Part shown: positions 1 through 6,788 of the stretch, piece by piece | Layout of the letters: each line of letters starts with the position of its first letter | Numbering within the stretch: the stretch's first letter is position 1 | Assembly (NCBI GenBank): GCA_002295325.1 | Contig: DBGA01000063.1 | Coordinates: 5,504 to 18,214 of the forward strand | DNA from: Ruminococcaceae bacterium UBA866 | Lineage (GTDB): Bacteria; Bacillota; Clostridia; Oscillospirales; Ruminococcaceae | Length of the DNA stretch: 12,711 bases | Direction of reading: 5' to 3' | Notes under the pieces: model-generated | Databases searched by the model: none | Seen by the model: the letters and a program-made list of their open reading frames with translations, nothing else | What the model was told of the DNA's origin: nothing | Position numbers and translations under genes: made by a program

Positions 1-988
1 CATTCTGGCCCTGTTTATCGCTGCTATAGTTTGCAGCATTTTTACCTGCAATCTCACCACTTTGGGAAACATAGTCAACCAAATCATTTACGTGCAACGC
101 ATTTCCACAACTAAAAACACCATCGATAGAAGTCATTAGCGTTTCATCTACAATTGCTCCTTTTGTTGCATTGTCTATTTTTATATTTAGGTTTTCGGCA
201 ATCTCATTTTCAGGTATAAGCCCTACAGAAAGAATGACAGCGTCACATTCCAAAATTTCCTCGGTTCCTATAATTGGAGCAAAGTTTTCGTCAACGCTTG
301 CAATTTCAACTGCCTCAACTCTATCATTTCCGATTACCCTTGTAACCGTCTTTGAAAGATGAAGTGGGATGTTGAAATCGTCTAAGCATTGCACAACATT
401 CCTAGTAAGTCCAGAGGGTTCTGCTTTTACTTCATAAACACCCAAAACCTCTCCGCCCTCAAGGGTTAATCGTCTTGCCATGATAAGCCCAATATCCCCC
501 GAGCCTAAAATAACACACTTTTTGGTAGGCATAGCACCTAAAATATTTACAAAGTACTGTGCTGTCCCTGCAGAATAAATTCCGGCTGGTCGGTCACCGT
601 GGATAGAAACTTGTCTTGAGGTTCTCTCTCTACATCCACAAGCTATTACAAGGGTTTTTGTGGTTACCCTTATCGTTCCCTCACTACTTTGAAGGGTTAA
701 TGCAACTCCGCCCTCAATTTTTTTAGCGTCGGTCACAAATGTTGACAGCTTGTAGTCAATATTGCCCTCCAAAAATAGCTGAATATAGCGATTTGCATAT
801 TCGGGGCCTGTCAGTCTTTCTCCAAAATTTAGCAACCCAAACCCATCATGGATACATTGTTTTAAAATGCCACCTAGTCTTGGTTCACGTTCAATCAAAA
901 GGGTTTTAGCAGAGTTGTCCGCCGCTGCAATTGCTGCGCTAAGCCCTGCTGGACCTCCACCCAAAACAACTACAGAATAATCAAACAT
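1..988 (-). CDS. NAD(P)/FAD-dependent oxidoreductase, GlpB/HcnB-like partner subunit (3' end outside window)
   Basis: A pyridine-nucleotide-disulfide-type flavoprotein; 329 codons are visible and the C-terminus lies beyond base 1. A first dinucleotide-binding motif GGGPAG sits at residues 10-15. GCRERTS at about 118-124 precedes RPAGIYSAGTAQ, and a second motif GSGDIG lies at about 162-167. CGNALHVNDLVDYVS at about 294-308 is the FAD-contacting C-terminal signature. These signatures are shared by clostridial oxidoreductases paired with GlpA-like enzymes and by the opine-oxidase/HcnB family. No CxxC redox pair of the thioredoxin reductase type was seen. The ATG at 988 overlaps the end of the upstream gene by 8 bases, so the two are translationally coupled and probably form one complex passing electrons from the substrate flavin to an acceptor. 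The substrate cannot be fixed from sequence; a DUF1667 partner often follows such pairs but would lie outside the window. Confidence 0.88.
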   Translation of the reverse strand, partial: MFDYSVVVLGGGPAGLSAAIAAADNSAKTLLIEREPRLGGILKQCIHDGFGLLNFGERLTGPEYANRYIQLFLEGNIDYKLSTFVTDAKKIEGGVALTLQSSEGTIRVTTKTLVIACGCRERTSRQVSIHGDRPAGIYSAGTAQYFVNILGAMPTKKCVILGSGDIGLIMARRLTLEGGEVLGVYEVKAEPSGLTRNVVQCLDDFNIPLHLSKTVTRVIGNDRVEAVEIASVDENFAPIIGTEEILECDAVILSVGLIPENEIAENLNIKIDNATKGAIVDETLMTSIDGVFSCGNALHVNDLVDYVSQSGEIAGKNAANYSSDKQGQN

Positions 989-2699
989 CAGCATTTTCAC
1001 CCTTTCTTGTCGTTGAGACTAGAAGTTGCGAGCCTGTTCCCTTTTTGGTGATATCAGTAAGCTCACAACCAGATTTTTGGGCAATCAGTTGTGCTACAAT
1101 TGGAGAGCAAAACCCACCTTGACATCTGCCCATTCCGGGGCGAACACGGCGTTTTATTCCATCAAGCGTGTAAATTGGTATTGGTGAACTCAATGCATCT
1201 AGGATTTCACCCTTGCTTATTTCCTCACATCTGCATACAATTACGCCATAATCAGGGTTTTTCTTAATTAATTTCTGCTTTTGCTCAAAGCTCATTCCAC
1301 TCATTTTCACAAGCTTATTGCGTGGATTATAGTCCATGTTTTCTCTTATCTTTTCAGTTTTGGATAGAATCGAAAGAGTAATGTCTGCAACATCTTGAGC
1401 AATTGCCGGTGCAGATGCAAGCCCCGGAGACTGAATACCTGCGGCGTACACGAGATTGTTCACAGTTTCAGACGCCTCTACGATGAAGTTTTCCTCATAA
1501 GTTGGGGCTCTTACACCGCTAAAGTAGGTAATCACGTCGGTTGGTGATAGTCCCTTTATCATAGGCAATTGTTTTTTAAGAATTTGGTCTACCCTTTCTC
1601 TATTGGTGGAATAGTCCTCCCTATCCATAACTTCAAGGGCATTTGGCCCAACCAAAATATTGTCATCGATAGTATGGACAAGTCCTCCACCTTTCGTGTT
1701 TCCACTTAGCTCCTTTAAATTCAACGTACCCATTGCCGCGGTGAAAAGTCTAGCTTTCTTTTTATCTAGTATAATGATTTCGCCCTTTCTTGGGTGAATT
1801 GTAAAAAATCTATCTCCTGCAAATTCTGCAATTTTATCTGCATACACCCCAGCTGCATTGATGACGATGCGAGGAATAATTCTTCCTCTGTTTGTAATAA
1901 CTTCAATAATTTTGCCATCTTTTTTCACCATTCCGTCAACAATTGTTGAAAGTGACACTGTAACCCCATTTTGTACCGCATTTTCAGCGAAAGCCACCGT
2001 AAGTTTATATGGTGAAAGTACTCCGCTCGATGGGAACATAAACCCACCCTGTTGCTCATCTGTAATGTTAGGCTCTATCTCTTGCAATTGCTTTTTGGAG
2101 AGATGCTTATACTCTATCCCTATGTACTTGCTCCTTGCTATCAATATTGGAGATAACAGATGGTAGTTTTTTTCCTTAAACAGTATTAGATTTCCTGTAC
2201 GTTTAAACGGAACATCCAACTCTTCGCAAACTTGTGTATACATCCTGTTACCACGCACATTGTAGCTTGCAGTATTTCCATGAAGATGGGTTGCAATTCC
2301 GGGGTGAATCATGCCATCATTACGAGAAGATGCCTGCATTGCTACATCACATTCCTTTTCCAATAGCAGGATTGAAATGTGATATTTTGATAATTCTCTT
2401 GCAATAGAACAACCAATTACTCCACCGCCAATGATAACCACATCATACTTTTTCCCATCAAGACTATTGTCATTAATCTGTGGTCTTATGATATCTGCTG
2501 GCTTTTCTCCCTTGGTGGTAATATCGTTTATAACTCCCTTGTATCCGAATTTACTTGCAATTTTTCCAGCTTTAACGATATCATTGTACTGTAATAGCTC
2601 TCCTTGTAACAATATGCTTTTTGACTTTTCACAAAGTTCTATTCCGTTTATCCCGGCAGATGACAACTTTTTTTGTATAGACTGTATTTTTTCACCCAA
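981..2699 (-). CDS. FAD-dependent oxidoreductase, GlpA-like, with N-terminal BON-like and C-terminal BFD [2Fe-2S] domains
   Basis: A 572-residue DAO-family flavoenzyme, probably an anaerobic glycerol-3-phosphate dehydrogenase-like subunit. Residues 1-75 form a small alpha/beta domain resembling BON-type domains (LQGELLQYNDIVKAGKIA, then GYKGVINDI). The Rossmann FAD motif VIIGGGVIGCSIARELS begins at about 88, and the DAO substrate domain runs to about 445. The C-terminal BFD-like domain has C489-x-C491 and C526-x4-C531, the spacing of a [2Fe-2S] ligand set. The start is a TTG: GGGAGG lies 7 bases upstream and no ATG or GTG is in frame there. It is the first gene of the minus-strand operon and overlaps the next flavoprotein by 8 bases. 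A consensus promoter lies upstream and the divergent GntR gene is the likely regulator. Glycerol 3-phosphate is inferred from family resemblance only; other 2-hydroxy or amino acids are possible. Confidence 0.85.
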   Translation of the reverse strand: MGEKIQSIQKKLSSAGINGIELCEKSKSILLQGELLQYNDIVKAGKIASKFGYKGVINDITTKGEKPADIIRPQINDNSLDGKKYDVVIIGGGVIGCSIARELSKYHISILLLEKECDVAMQASSRNDGMIHPGIATHLHGNTASYNVRGNRMYTQVCEELDVPFKRTGNLILFKEKNYHLLSPILIARSKYIGIEYKHLSKKQLQEIEPNITDEQQGGFMFPSSGVLSPYKLTVAFAENAVQNGVTVSLSTIVDGMVKKDGKIIEVITNRGRIIPRIVINAAGVYADKIAEFAGDRFFTIHPRKGEIIILDKKKARLFTAAMGTLNLKELSGNTKGGGLVHTIDDNILVGPNALEVMDREDYSTNRERVDQILKKQLPMIKGLSPTDVITYFSGVRAPTYEENFIVEASETVNNLVYAAGIQSPGLASAPAIAQDVADITLSILSKTEKIRENMDYNPRNKLVKMSGMSFEQKQKLIKKNPDYGVIVCRCEEISKGEILDALSSPIPIYTLDGIKRRVRPGMGRCQGGFCSPIVAQLIAQKSGCELTDITKKGTGSQLLVSTTRKGENADV

Positions 2700-2755
2700 A
2701 GAACTACCTCCCTACCTTTTTTGCTATTTTACAAATATTCGGTTGTTCGGACATC

Positions 2756-2784
2756 TTGACAAAATTATAATTCTTTTTTATAAT
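2756..2784 (+). promoter_or_regulatory. Consensus sigma-A promoter for the GntR gene
   Basis: TTGACA (2756-2761), a 17-base spacer and TATAAT (2779-2784) give a perfect consensus. The start site should be near 2791, about 40 bases before the GntR ATG. Its spacer contains the -10 box of the opposite promoter. Confidence 0.8.
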
Positions 2785-2792
2785 GATGTCAA
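2764..2792 (-). promoter_or_regulatory. Consensus sigma-A promoter for the flavoenzyme operon
   Basis: On the minus strand TTGACA (2792-2787) and TATAAT (2769-2764) are separated by exactly 17 bases, a perfect consensus. Transcription should start near 2757, about 58 bases before the TTG start codon. The element interleaves with the opposite-strand promoter of the GntR gene. Confidence 0.8.
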
Positions 2793-2805
2793 TTACCATA
2801 TTGAC
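2788..2805. promoter_or_regulatory. Candidate operator dyad for the divergent GntR regulator
   Basis: GTCAAT (2788-2793), six bases, then ATTGAC (2800-2805) form an inverted repeat. It covers the -35 box of the flavoenzyme promoter and the predicted start site of the GntR transcript. Its position suits a repressor that shuts both directions. GntR-family regulators commonly bind short dyads beside their own gene, but the assignment here is inference. Confidence 0.4.
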
Positions 2806-2829
2806 TAAAAATATGAGGATGATTACAGC

Positions 2830-3558
2830 ATGATAGACAGAAACAACCCTATTCCACTATATCTTCAATTAAAAGAATATATTCGTGAACTTATTTTCAC
2901 AGGAAAATATGCCGATGATGACCAAATCCCTACTGAACTTGAATGGATGGAAAGATTCGATTTAGGTAGGGCTACTGTTCGCTCTGCTCTTTTAGAGCTA
3001 GAGCGTGAGGGTATTATTTATAAGCGCAGGGGAATTGGTACATTTGTATCTCGCAAAAAGTCCTCATCAGCTTTTATACCCCTCATTAGTTTAACCTATC
3101 CCTTAAAGGCTATGGGTCTTGAAACCGAAAGTAGCATTATCGAAAGCAAGCTTATCTTTCCAAAAGAGGATTTGCTCAACGAAATGCACTGCACAATCCC
3201 ATCCGACAAGCGATATATGCAACGCATACGGTCTGTCAATAAGCATCGTATTGCGATTGAGCATACCTATCTATCCACCGAAGTTTTTGACAAGCTTAAG
3301 GATTCTGACTTGTCTGGCTCGCTTGCGGCGTTGCTGATTGAGCAGGCTGATATTGAACTTGAAAAAATTGACCAAACCATAGTTACTCGTATGCCTACGC
3401 CAAAGGAAGCCGAGTGCTTACACCTTTCAGTATCTCAAAACGTGCTTGAACTCACACGGTGGATTTACGAAAAGGGTAAAACAGAGCCATTTTCTTATGT
3501 AAAATTTATAATGGTGGGCTCTTTGCCAAACGTTGTTGTTGGCTACAAATCTAAATAA
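2830..3558 (+). CDS. GntR family transcriptional regulator (HutC/UTRA subfamily)
   Basis: A 242-residue DNA-binding regulator. Residues 8-75 are the GntR winged helix: IPLYLQLKEYIRELI, then IPTELEWMERFDLGRATVRS as the recognition-helix region and RRGIGTFV as the wing. Residues from about 95 to 235 form a UTRA effector domain, with the typical pattern of an incoming RxR(S) strand, EHTYL near the middle and a C-terminal LTRWIYEKGKTEPFSYVKFIM. GAGGA lies about 10 bases before the ATG. It is divergent from the GlpA-like operon, shares overlapping promoters with it and ends at its own terminator, so it is most likely the local regulator of that operon. The effector would be a small phosphorylated or organic metabolite of the pathway, which the sequence does not identify. 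Confidence 0.92.
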   Translation: MIDRNNPIPLYLQLKEYIRELIFTGKYADDDQIPTELEWMERFDLGRATVRSALLELEREGIIYKRRGIGTFVSRKKSSSAFIPLISLTYPLKAMGLETESSIIESKLIFPKEDLLNEMHCTIPSDKRYMQRIRSVNKHRIAIEHTYLSTEVFDKLKDSDLSGSLAALLIEQADIELEKIDQTIVTRMPTPKEAECLHLSVSQNVLELTRWIYEKGKTEPFSYVKFIMVGSLPNVVVGYKSK

Positions 3559-3594
3559 GGACTTTAAGCTATACCTAAATGCGTGTGTTAAAAA

Positions 3595-3632
3595 GACGTT
3601 TACAGTTTAAAACTGTAAACGTCCTTTGTTTT
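3595..3632 (+). terminator. Intrinsic terminator after the GntR gene
   Basis: A perfect inverted repeat spans 3595-3623 (GACGTTTACAGTTT, one centre base, then its complement) and is followed by CTTTGTTTT. A run of A bases before the stem means it could also act on minus-strand transcripts from the fragments to the right. Confidence 0.85.
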
Positions 3633-3668
3633 ATGCTATCTTTATAATATAGAGTTATCCCTCGGTAC

Positions 3669-3932
3669 TCAGTATTTTTTGATTTCAGGAATGCTACACC
3701 CCTGTGTCTTTAAATGCTGTATTTCCTCCAGTTTAGCGATTGCTGTTTCTCTTAGAAATCTGCGTGTTAAATTTTCTTTTTCCTGTTCAAAGGGTAGCAT
3801 TCCCTCTTCTGTATAAAATTTCAGTGTACTATAACGGCAACAGGTAAGTCTGACTAACTCACCGATTGACACGTGCTCTGATTCTTGTATTTTTTCTATA
3901 GAGCGTTCAATGATGGGAAGTGTAAAGTTGTC
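3669..3932 (-). pseudogene. MerR-type helix-turn-helix protein remnant
   Basis: The frame is open from just after a TAG at 3935-3933 to a TGA at 3669. It encodes VSIGELVRLTCCRYSTLKFY and then EEGMLPF, followed by a helical stretch ending in IPEIKKY. This is the MerR-type N-terminal DNA-binding fold: helix-turn-helix, then the YxEEGLLP wing. There is no ATG. The only usable start, GTG at 3872, lacks a ribosome-binding site and cuts off about 20 residues (TLPIIERSIEKIQESEH) that look like genuine protein. No effector or dimerisation domain follows. I read it as the C-terminal part of a gene whose 5' end was lost, or as a very small regulator. It lies in a row of degraded minus-strand frames. 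Confidence 0.5.
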
Positions 3933-3945
3933 CTATGCCAGTAAG

Positions 3946-4143
3946 TCACTTTATTGCCTGTTTCTTCCTTCCCAAGAAGTTCTTTATGGCTATTTCCACA
4001 CCACGATGCACATCAAGCCAAAATGCTATCTTTGCAAAGGAAACACTTCGATATAATTCATTTATTCTAATTGATACTGTATCTAGTTCCTTGTTAGAAA
4101 AAACATCATGAAGGTATCCGCTTTCACGAAGAAGCCATAGCAT
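3946..4143 (-). CDS. Hypothetical protein, 65 residues, probably part of a decayed element
   Basis: I do not recognise this protein. It begins MLWLLRESGYLHDVF, contains SIRINELYRSVSFAKIAFWL in the middle and ends in a basic tail (GRKKQAIK). It is mainly helical by composition, with no signal peptide and no clear membrane segment. GAGG lies 7 bases before the ATG. The ATG overlaps the stop codon of an upstream frame in a TAATG junction, the layout of translationally coupled operon genes. Together with its broken neighbours it looks like part of a former operon from a mobile or accessory element. It may be intact as a small protein or may itself be a truncated relic. Confidence 0.4.
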   Translation of the reverse strand: MLWLLRESGYLHDVFSNKELDTVSIRINELYRSVSFAKIAFWLDVHRGVEIAIKNFLGRKKQAIK

Positions 4144-4247
4144 TAGATTGCCTCTTCACTTACAGAGCCTTGCTCTAATATTTCGCAGGCAAAGGGTAAC
4201 ACCTTACACGCAAAATCCGATTTACATAAAAAGTATAATATACCAGC
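4143..4247 (-). pseudogene. C-terminal fragment of an unidentified gene
   Basis: A 34-codon open frame without any ATG, GTG or TTG start ends at TAA 4145-4143. Its last residues read KSDFACKVLPFACEILEQ followed by GSVSEEAI. The protein-like composition and the TAATG overlap with the next ORF suggest the tail of a gene whose front part has been deleted near 4248. Confidence 0.35.
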
Positions 4248-4264
4248 TTATTGATGTGTTTTTG

Positions 4265-4293
4265 TTGGAATTTCAAATAATTTGTGATATAAT
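4265..4293 (+). promoter_or_regulatory. Candidate extended -10 promoter
   Basis: TTGGAA (4265-4270), a 17-base spacer and TATAAT (4288-4293) with an upstream TG (TGATATAAT). It is the leftmost of several promoter-like copies upstream of the GGDEF gene and would give a leader of roughly 230 bases. Confidence 0.45.
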
Positions 4294-4482
4294 ATTTGCT
4301 GCGCAAACATTATTTTTTAGATGCCCTTCGCCTTTTCGGCGAAGATGGCAAATTATATCAACGCTTGCGCTTATGATATAATATTTGCAACAAAATATTA
4401 GCAATTTCAATGGCTCTGTGAAGTTTGCCTATGTCAAAACCGCACATTACGACTATATCAACGTCTGCACTTATAATATACT
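4286..4482. repeat. Short promoter-like repeats with hairpins in the GGDEF upstream region
   Basis: GATATAATATTTGC occurs at 4286-4299 and 4375-4388. A 29-base unit starting TATATCAACG occurs at 4354-4382 and again, exactly 100 bases on, at 4454-4482 with about five mismatches. Between them lies a GC-rich hairpin: CTTCGCC (4326-4332), loop TTTTC, GGCGAAG (4338-4344), flanked by TGCC/GGCA. A second dyad, TTTGC-TGC-GCAAA, is at 4295-4307. The repeat unit itself is an inverted repeat (TATATCA...TGATATA). This looks like a dispersed intergenic repeat family carrying -10 boxes rather than coding DNA. No gene was found on either strand from about 4250 to 4530. Confidence 0.5.
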
Positions 4483-4530
4483 TACAAAAAATACAATAGA
4501 TTGTTACTATTTTAATTGGGAGTGAATTAT

Positions 4531-5640
4531 TTGAATGTATTTCCATCGATAAGCTCAAATATGATTGGAATTATCCTCCTCGGTTTTACAATTTTCCTTG
4601 CTAATAAAAATATTATTATTGATAGGTACAAAACAAAATTCTATATATTTGCATCTATTACTAATATAATCCTATTAATTTTAGAAATTGCTGATTTGTA
4701 TATAGCAACTTTAACTTCCTCTAACATTTACATAGTGAGAATTATAGTGAATGTTTTTGGATTTGCACTATCCCCTTTAATCCCCTATTTTATGCTATGT
4801 TTTAACAACTATTATAATACGATTCCATCAAAGTACTTTAGAATTCCTCTGTTTATTAATGTGATATTAAGCCTATTAAGTGCAAAAACAGGCTGGGTTT
4901 TTAATGTTGATACACAAAACAATTATTCTAGGGGGCCTTTGTTTTTATGTTGTTTTATTGTAAATATTTTATATTTACTAATATTAATTCACAAGATATT
5001 TAAAGACGATGAATGCAGCTATTATTTAGATGAAAAGAACTTTATCATATCAATTGCTATTTCAATAATTGTTTGTTCAATAATTCAAATTTTATTTGAA
5101 GGCACACTTTTAATATTAAGTAGCATTTCTGCGAGTTTAATTTTATATTACATATTTTTACGCGAGTTACAATTTAGATATGATGTTTTTACAGGAGTAA
5201 GAAATCGCCAAGAATTTGATAAAAATATGATTAAAGCACAAAATTGTGACGGCGTTATAATTGTAGTCATGGATTTAAATGATTTAAAAGAGATAAATGA
5301 TTTATGGGGACATATTACTGGAGATCAATACATCATAGAGTCTACAAAGATTATCGAAAATAGTTTTAAAGGTATTGGAATTTGCTACCGAATTGGTGGA
5401 GATGAATTTTGTGTTATTTGCAAAAATACTACAGATAATACAATTAAAGATGCATTGAATAATTTAGAAGAAACATCAAAAAAAGTAGAGAAAAACCATA
5501 TTTTTCGAATTTCAATTGCTTATGGATATGCAGTTTATAATGAAAAAGAAGATGAAAGGATTTATGAAGCATTTGAACACGCAGACCAAGCAATGTATTT
5601 ACATAAAACAAGGTTAAAGTTTTCCCAACATAGTAATTAA
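4531..5640 (+). CDS. Membrane-bound GGDEF diguanylate cyclase
   Basis: Predicted to make cyclic di-GMP from two GTP at the inner face of the membrane. The first ~210 residues form about seven hydrophobic segments with no recognisable periplasmic domain, resembling 7TM-type sensor modules. A C-terminal GGDEF domain follows. It begins with DVFTGVRNRQEF (the DxLTGxxNR entry motif with F for L), continues with the metal-binding DLND and NDLWGHITGD, and has an intact RIGGDEF signature at about residues 287-293. The allosteric RxxD inhibitory site upstream of GGDEF is absent (KGIG there). I chose TTG at 4531 because GGGAG lies 8 bases upstream; an in-frame TTG at 4516 would place that site inside the gene, and ATG 4561 is less well placed. 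Base composition is clearly more AT-rich than the metabolic genes on both sides, which suggests acquisition. No EAL or HD-GYP gene is nearby. Confidence 0.9.
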   Translation: MNVFPSISSNMIGIILLGFTIFLANKNIIIDRYKTKFYIFASITNIILLILEIADLYIATLTSSNIYIVRIIVNVFGFALSPLIPYFMLCFNNYYNTIPSKYFRIPLFINVILSLLSAKTGWVFNVDTQNNYSRGPLFLCCFIVNILYLLILIHKIFKDDECSYYLDEKNFIISIAISIIVCSIIQILFEGTLLILSSISASLILYYIFLRELQFRYDVFTGVRNRQEFDKNMIKAQNCDGVIIVVMDLNDLKEINDLWGHITGDQYIIESTKIIENSFKGIGICYRIGGDEFCVICKNTTDNTIKDALNNLEETSKKVEKNHIFRISIAYGYAVYNEKEDERIYEAFEHADQAMYLHKTRLKFSQHSN

Positions 5641-5642
5641 TA

Positions 5643-5733
5643 AAACGCCACCAGCTAGTGTGAGTTATATAAGCTGGAGAGCACAATAAAGTTACTTTCT
5701 TCATATAACCACATATCTAAGCCAGTGGCGTTT
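5643..5733. terminator. Nested inverted repeat between convergent genes, possibly an interrupted terminator
   Basis: Outer arms AAACGCCAC (5643-5651) and GTGGCGTTT (5725-5733) are perfectly complementary. Inside them CCAGCT (5651-5656) pairs with AGCTGG (5672-5677). The structure fills the gap between the GGDEF and LysR stop codons, where a bidirectional terminator is expected, but the arms are separated by 73 bases. See the finding on a possible insertion. Confidence 0.5.
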
Positions 5734-5744
5734 ATCTTAACTCA

Positions 5745-6608
5745 TCATTCTTCTACAAATTTCTTTGCAGCGGCAGACAGACTGACACCTTTTAATGATG
5801 CTATTCCTATTTGACGGGCAGGTATTGGTGTTAGACAGGACAACTCTACCAATTCCCCACTTTCCAGATATTGCTCTGAAAATTCTCGGATTACACAGGA
5901 AACCCCCAGCTTTATTTTTGCAAATTCAAGTAACAAAGCGTGTGAGCCAAGCTCAATTTCAGGTGAAATCTGAATGCCGCTTTGGTTAAAAAAATTCTCA
6001 ACGTATCTCCTTGAGTTTGATTTTTTCTCGAGAAGTATAAGCGGAAGATTTGCAATTTCACTCAACGAGTATTTCTTATCAGCATATTCTTTACCCCCAA
6101 CGAAAATATCGTGTACAGGCATATATTCCTCGACGATAACTTCACTGTCGCTAACAGGCATATTCACAAATGCAAGGTCAATCTTGCCCGTTTTTAAAAG
6201 AGCAATTGCTTCAAGTGAGGTGCGATTTACAATTTGAAGCTTAATCTTAGGGTACAGCTTGCTAAATTTTTCTAGCCTACTTAACAGCAAATAGTGAGAA
6301 ATGGTATCCGACGCACCAATTTTCAAGTCACCATAGGATAAATCCTTCATAGCATTGAGTTTTTTCTCAGCTACCTCCAACAAATCAATTGCTGAAACAG
6401 CATATTCAAATAAAAGCTGTCCCTCTGTGGTTAAGACAACTCCTTTTGGCGTCCTTCGAAAAAGTGCCAGATTAAGCTGTGACTCAAGTTGTTTGATGGC
6501 TTGGCTGACTGCAGATTGCGAGATAAAAAGTGATTTTGCAGCTTCAGAAATATTTTTATGAACTGCCACCTCTTTAAATATACGATATGACTCTAATTTA
6601 ATTTGCAT
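5745..6608 (-). CDS. LysR family transcriptional regulator
   Basis: A 287-residue regulator of typical LysR length. The N-terminal winged helix-turn-helix at about residues 3-62 reads IFKEVAVHKNISEAAKSLFI, SQSAVSQAIKQLE and LFRRTPKGVVLTTEG. The periplasmic-binding-protein-like effector domain starts at about 90 with GDLKIGASDTISHYLLL and contains LLKTGKIDLAFVN and LGVSCVIREF. I chose ATG 6608, which has AAGGGG five to six bases upstream; the GTG at 6614 would overlap that site. It is divergent from the CofE-like gene across 180 bases, the usual arrangement of a LysR activator and its target. Resemblance to CysB/CysL-like regulators is too general to name an effector. Confidence 0.92.
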   Translation of the reverse strand: MQIKLESYRIFKEVAVHKNISEAAKSLFISQSAVSQAIKQLESQLNLALFRRTPKGVVLTTEGQLLFEYAVSAIDLLEVAEKKLNAMKDLSYGDLKIGASDTISHYLLLSRLEKFSKLYPKIKLQIVNRTSLEAIALLKTGKIDLAFVNMPVSDSEVIVEEYMPVHDIFVGGKEYADKKYSLSEIANLPLILLEKKSNSRRYVENFFNQSGIQISPEIELGSHALLLEFAKIKLGVSCVIREFSEQYLESGELVELSCLTPIPARQIGIASLKGVSLSAAAKKFVEE

Positions 6609-6643
6609 AAGCACCCCTTATATCTAATATTAATAATTTCTAT

Positions 6644-6672
6644 TTTACTTATACTGTTACTTCGAGTATAAT
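6644..6672 (+). promoter_or_regulatory. Promoter and possible LysR-binding region for the CofE-like gene
   Basis: TTTACT (6644-6649), a 17-base spacer and TATAAT (6667-6672). The weak -35 box fits an activated promoter. The -10 box sits between TTACTT (6657-6662) and AAGTAA (6678-6683), a dyad that could be a LysR site. The predicted leader is about 110 bases. Confidence 0.5.
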
Positions 6673-6734
6673 ATAAAAGTAATCGAAAAGCAAGTGTTGG
6701 TAATACTAATGAAATAGAGTTTGAAAGGTGGGAT

Positions 6735-6776
6735 TTGGTATTCATCCTGTTTGGCTGTCGAGCGAGCAGATATTGA
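6735..6776 (+). other. Possible leader peptide ORF, 13 codons
   Basis: TTG 6735 to TGA 6776 would encode MVFILFGCRASRY, with AAAGGTGGG just upstream at 6724-6732. It ends 12 bases before the CofE-like ATG, which has no ribosome-binding site of its own. Spacing of the site to the TTG is short, so this is only suggestive. Confidence 0.2.
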
Positions 6777-6788
6777 TGCCTTTTTATT

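Noticed and set aside
4148..4381. A 77-codon plus-strand frame across the repeat region
   Set aside because: It runs through the GC-rich hairpin and promoter repeats, has no ribosome-binding site and has low-complexity composition.
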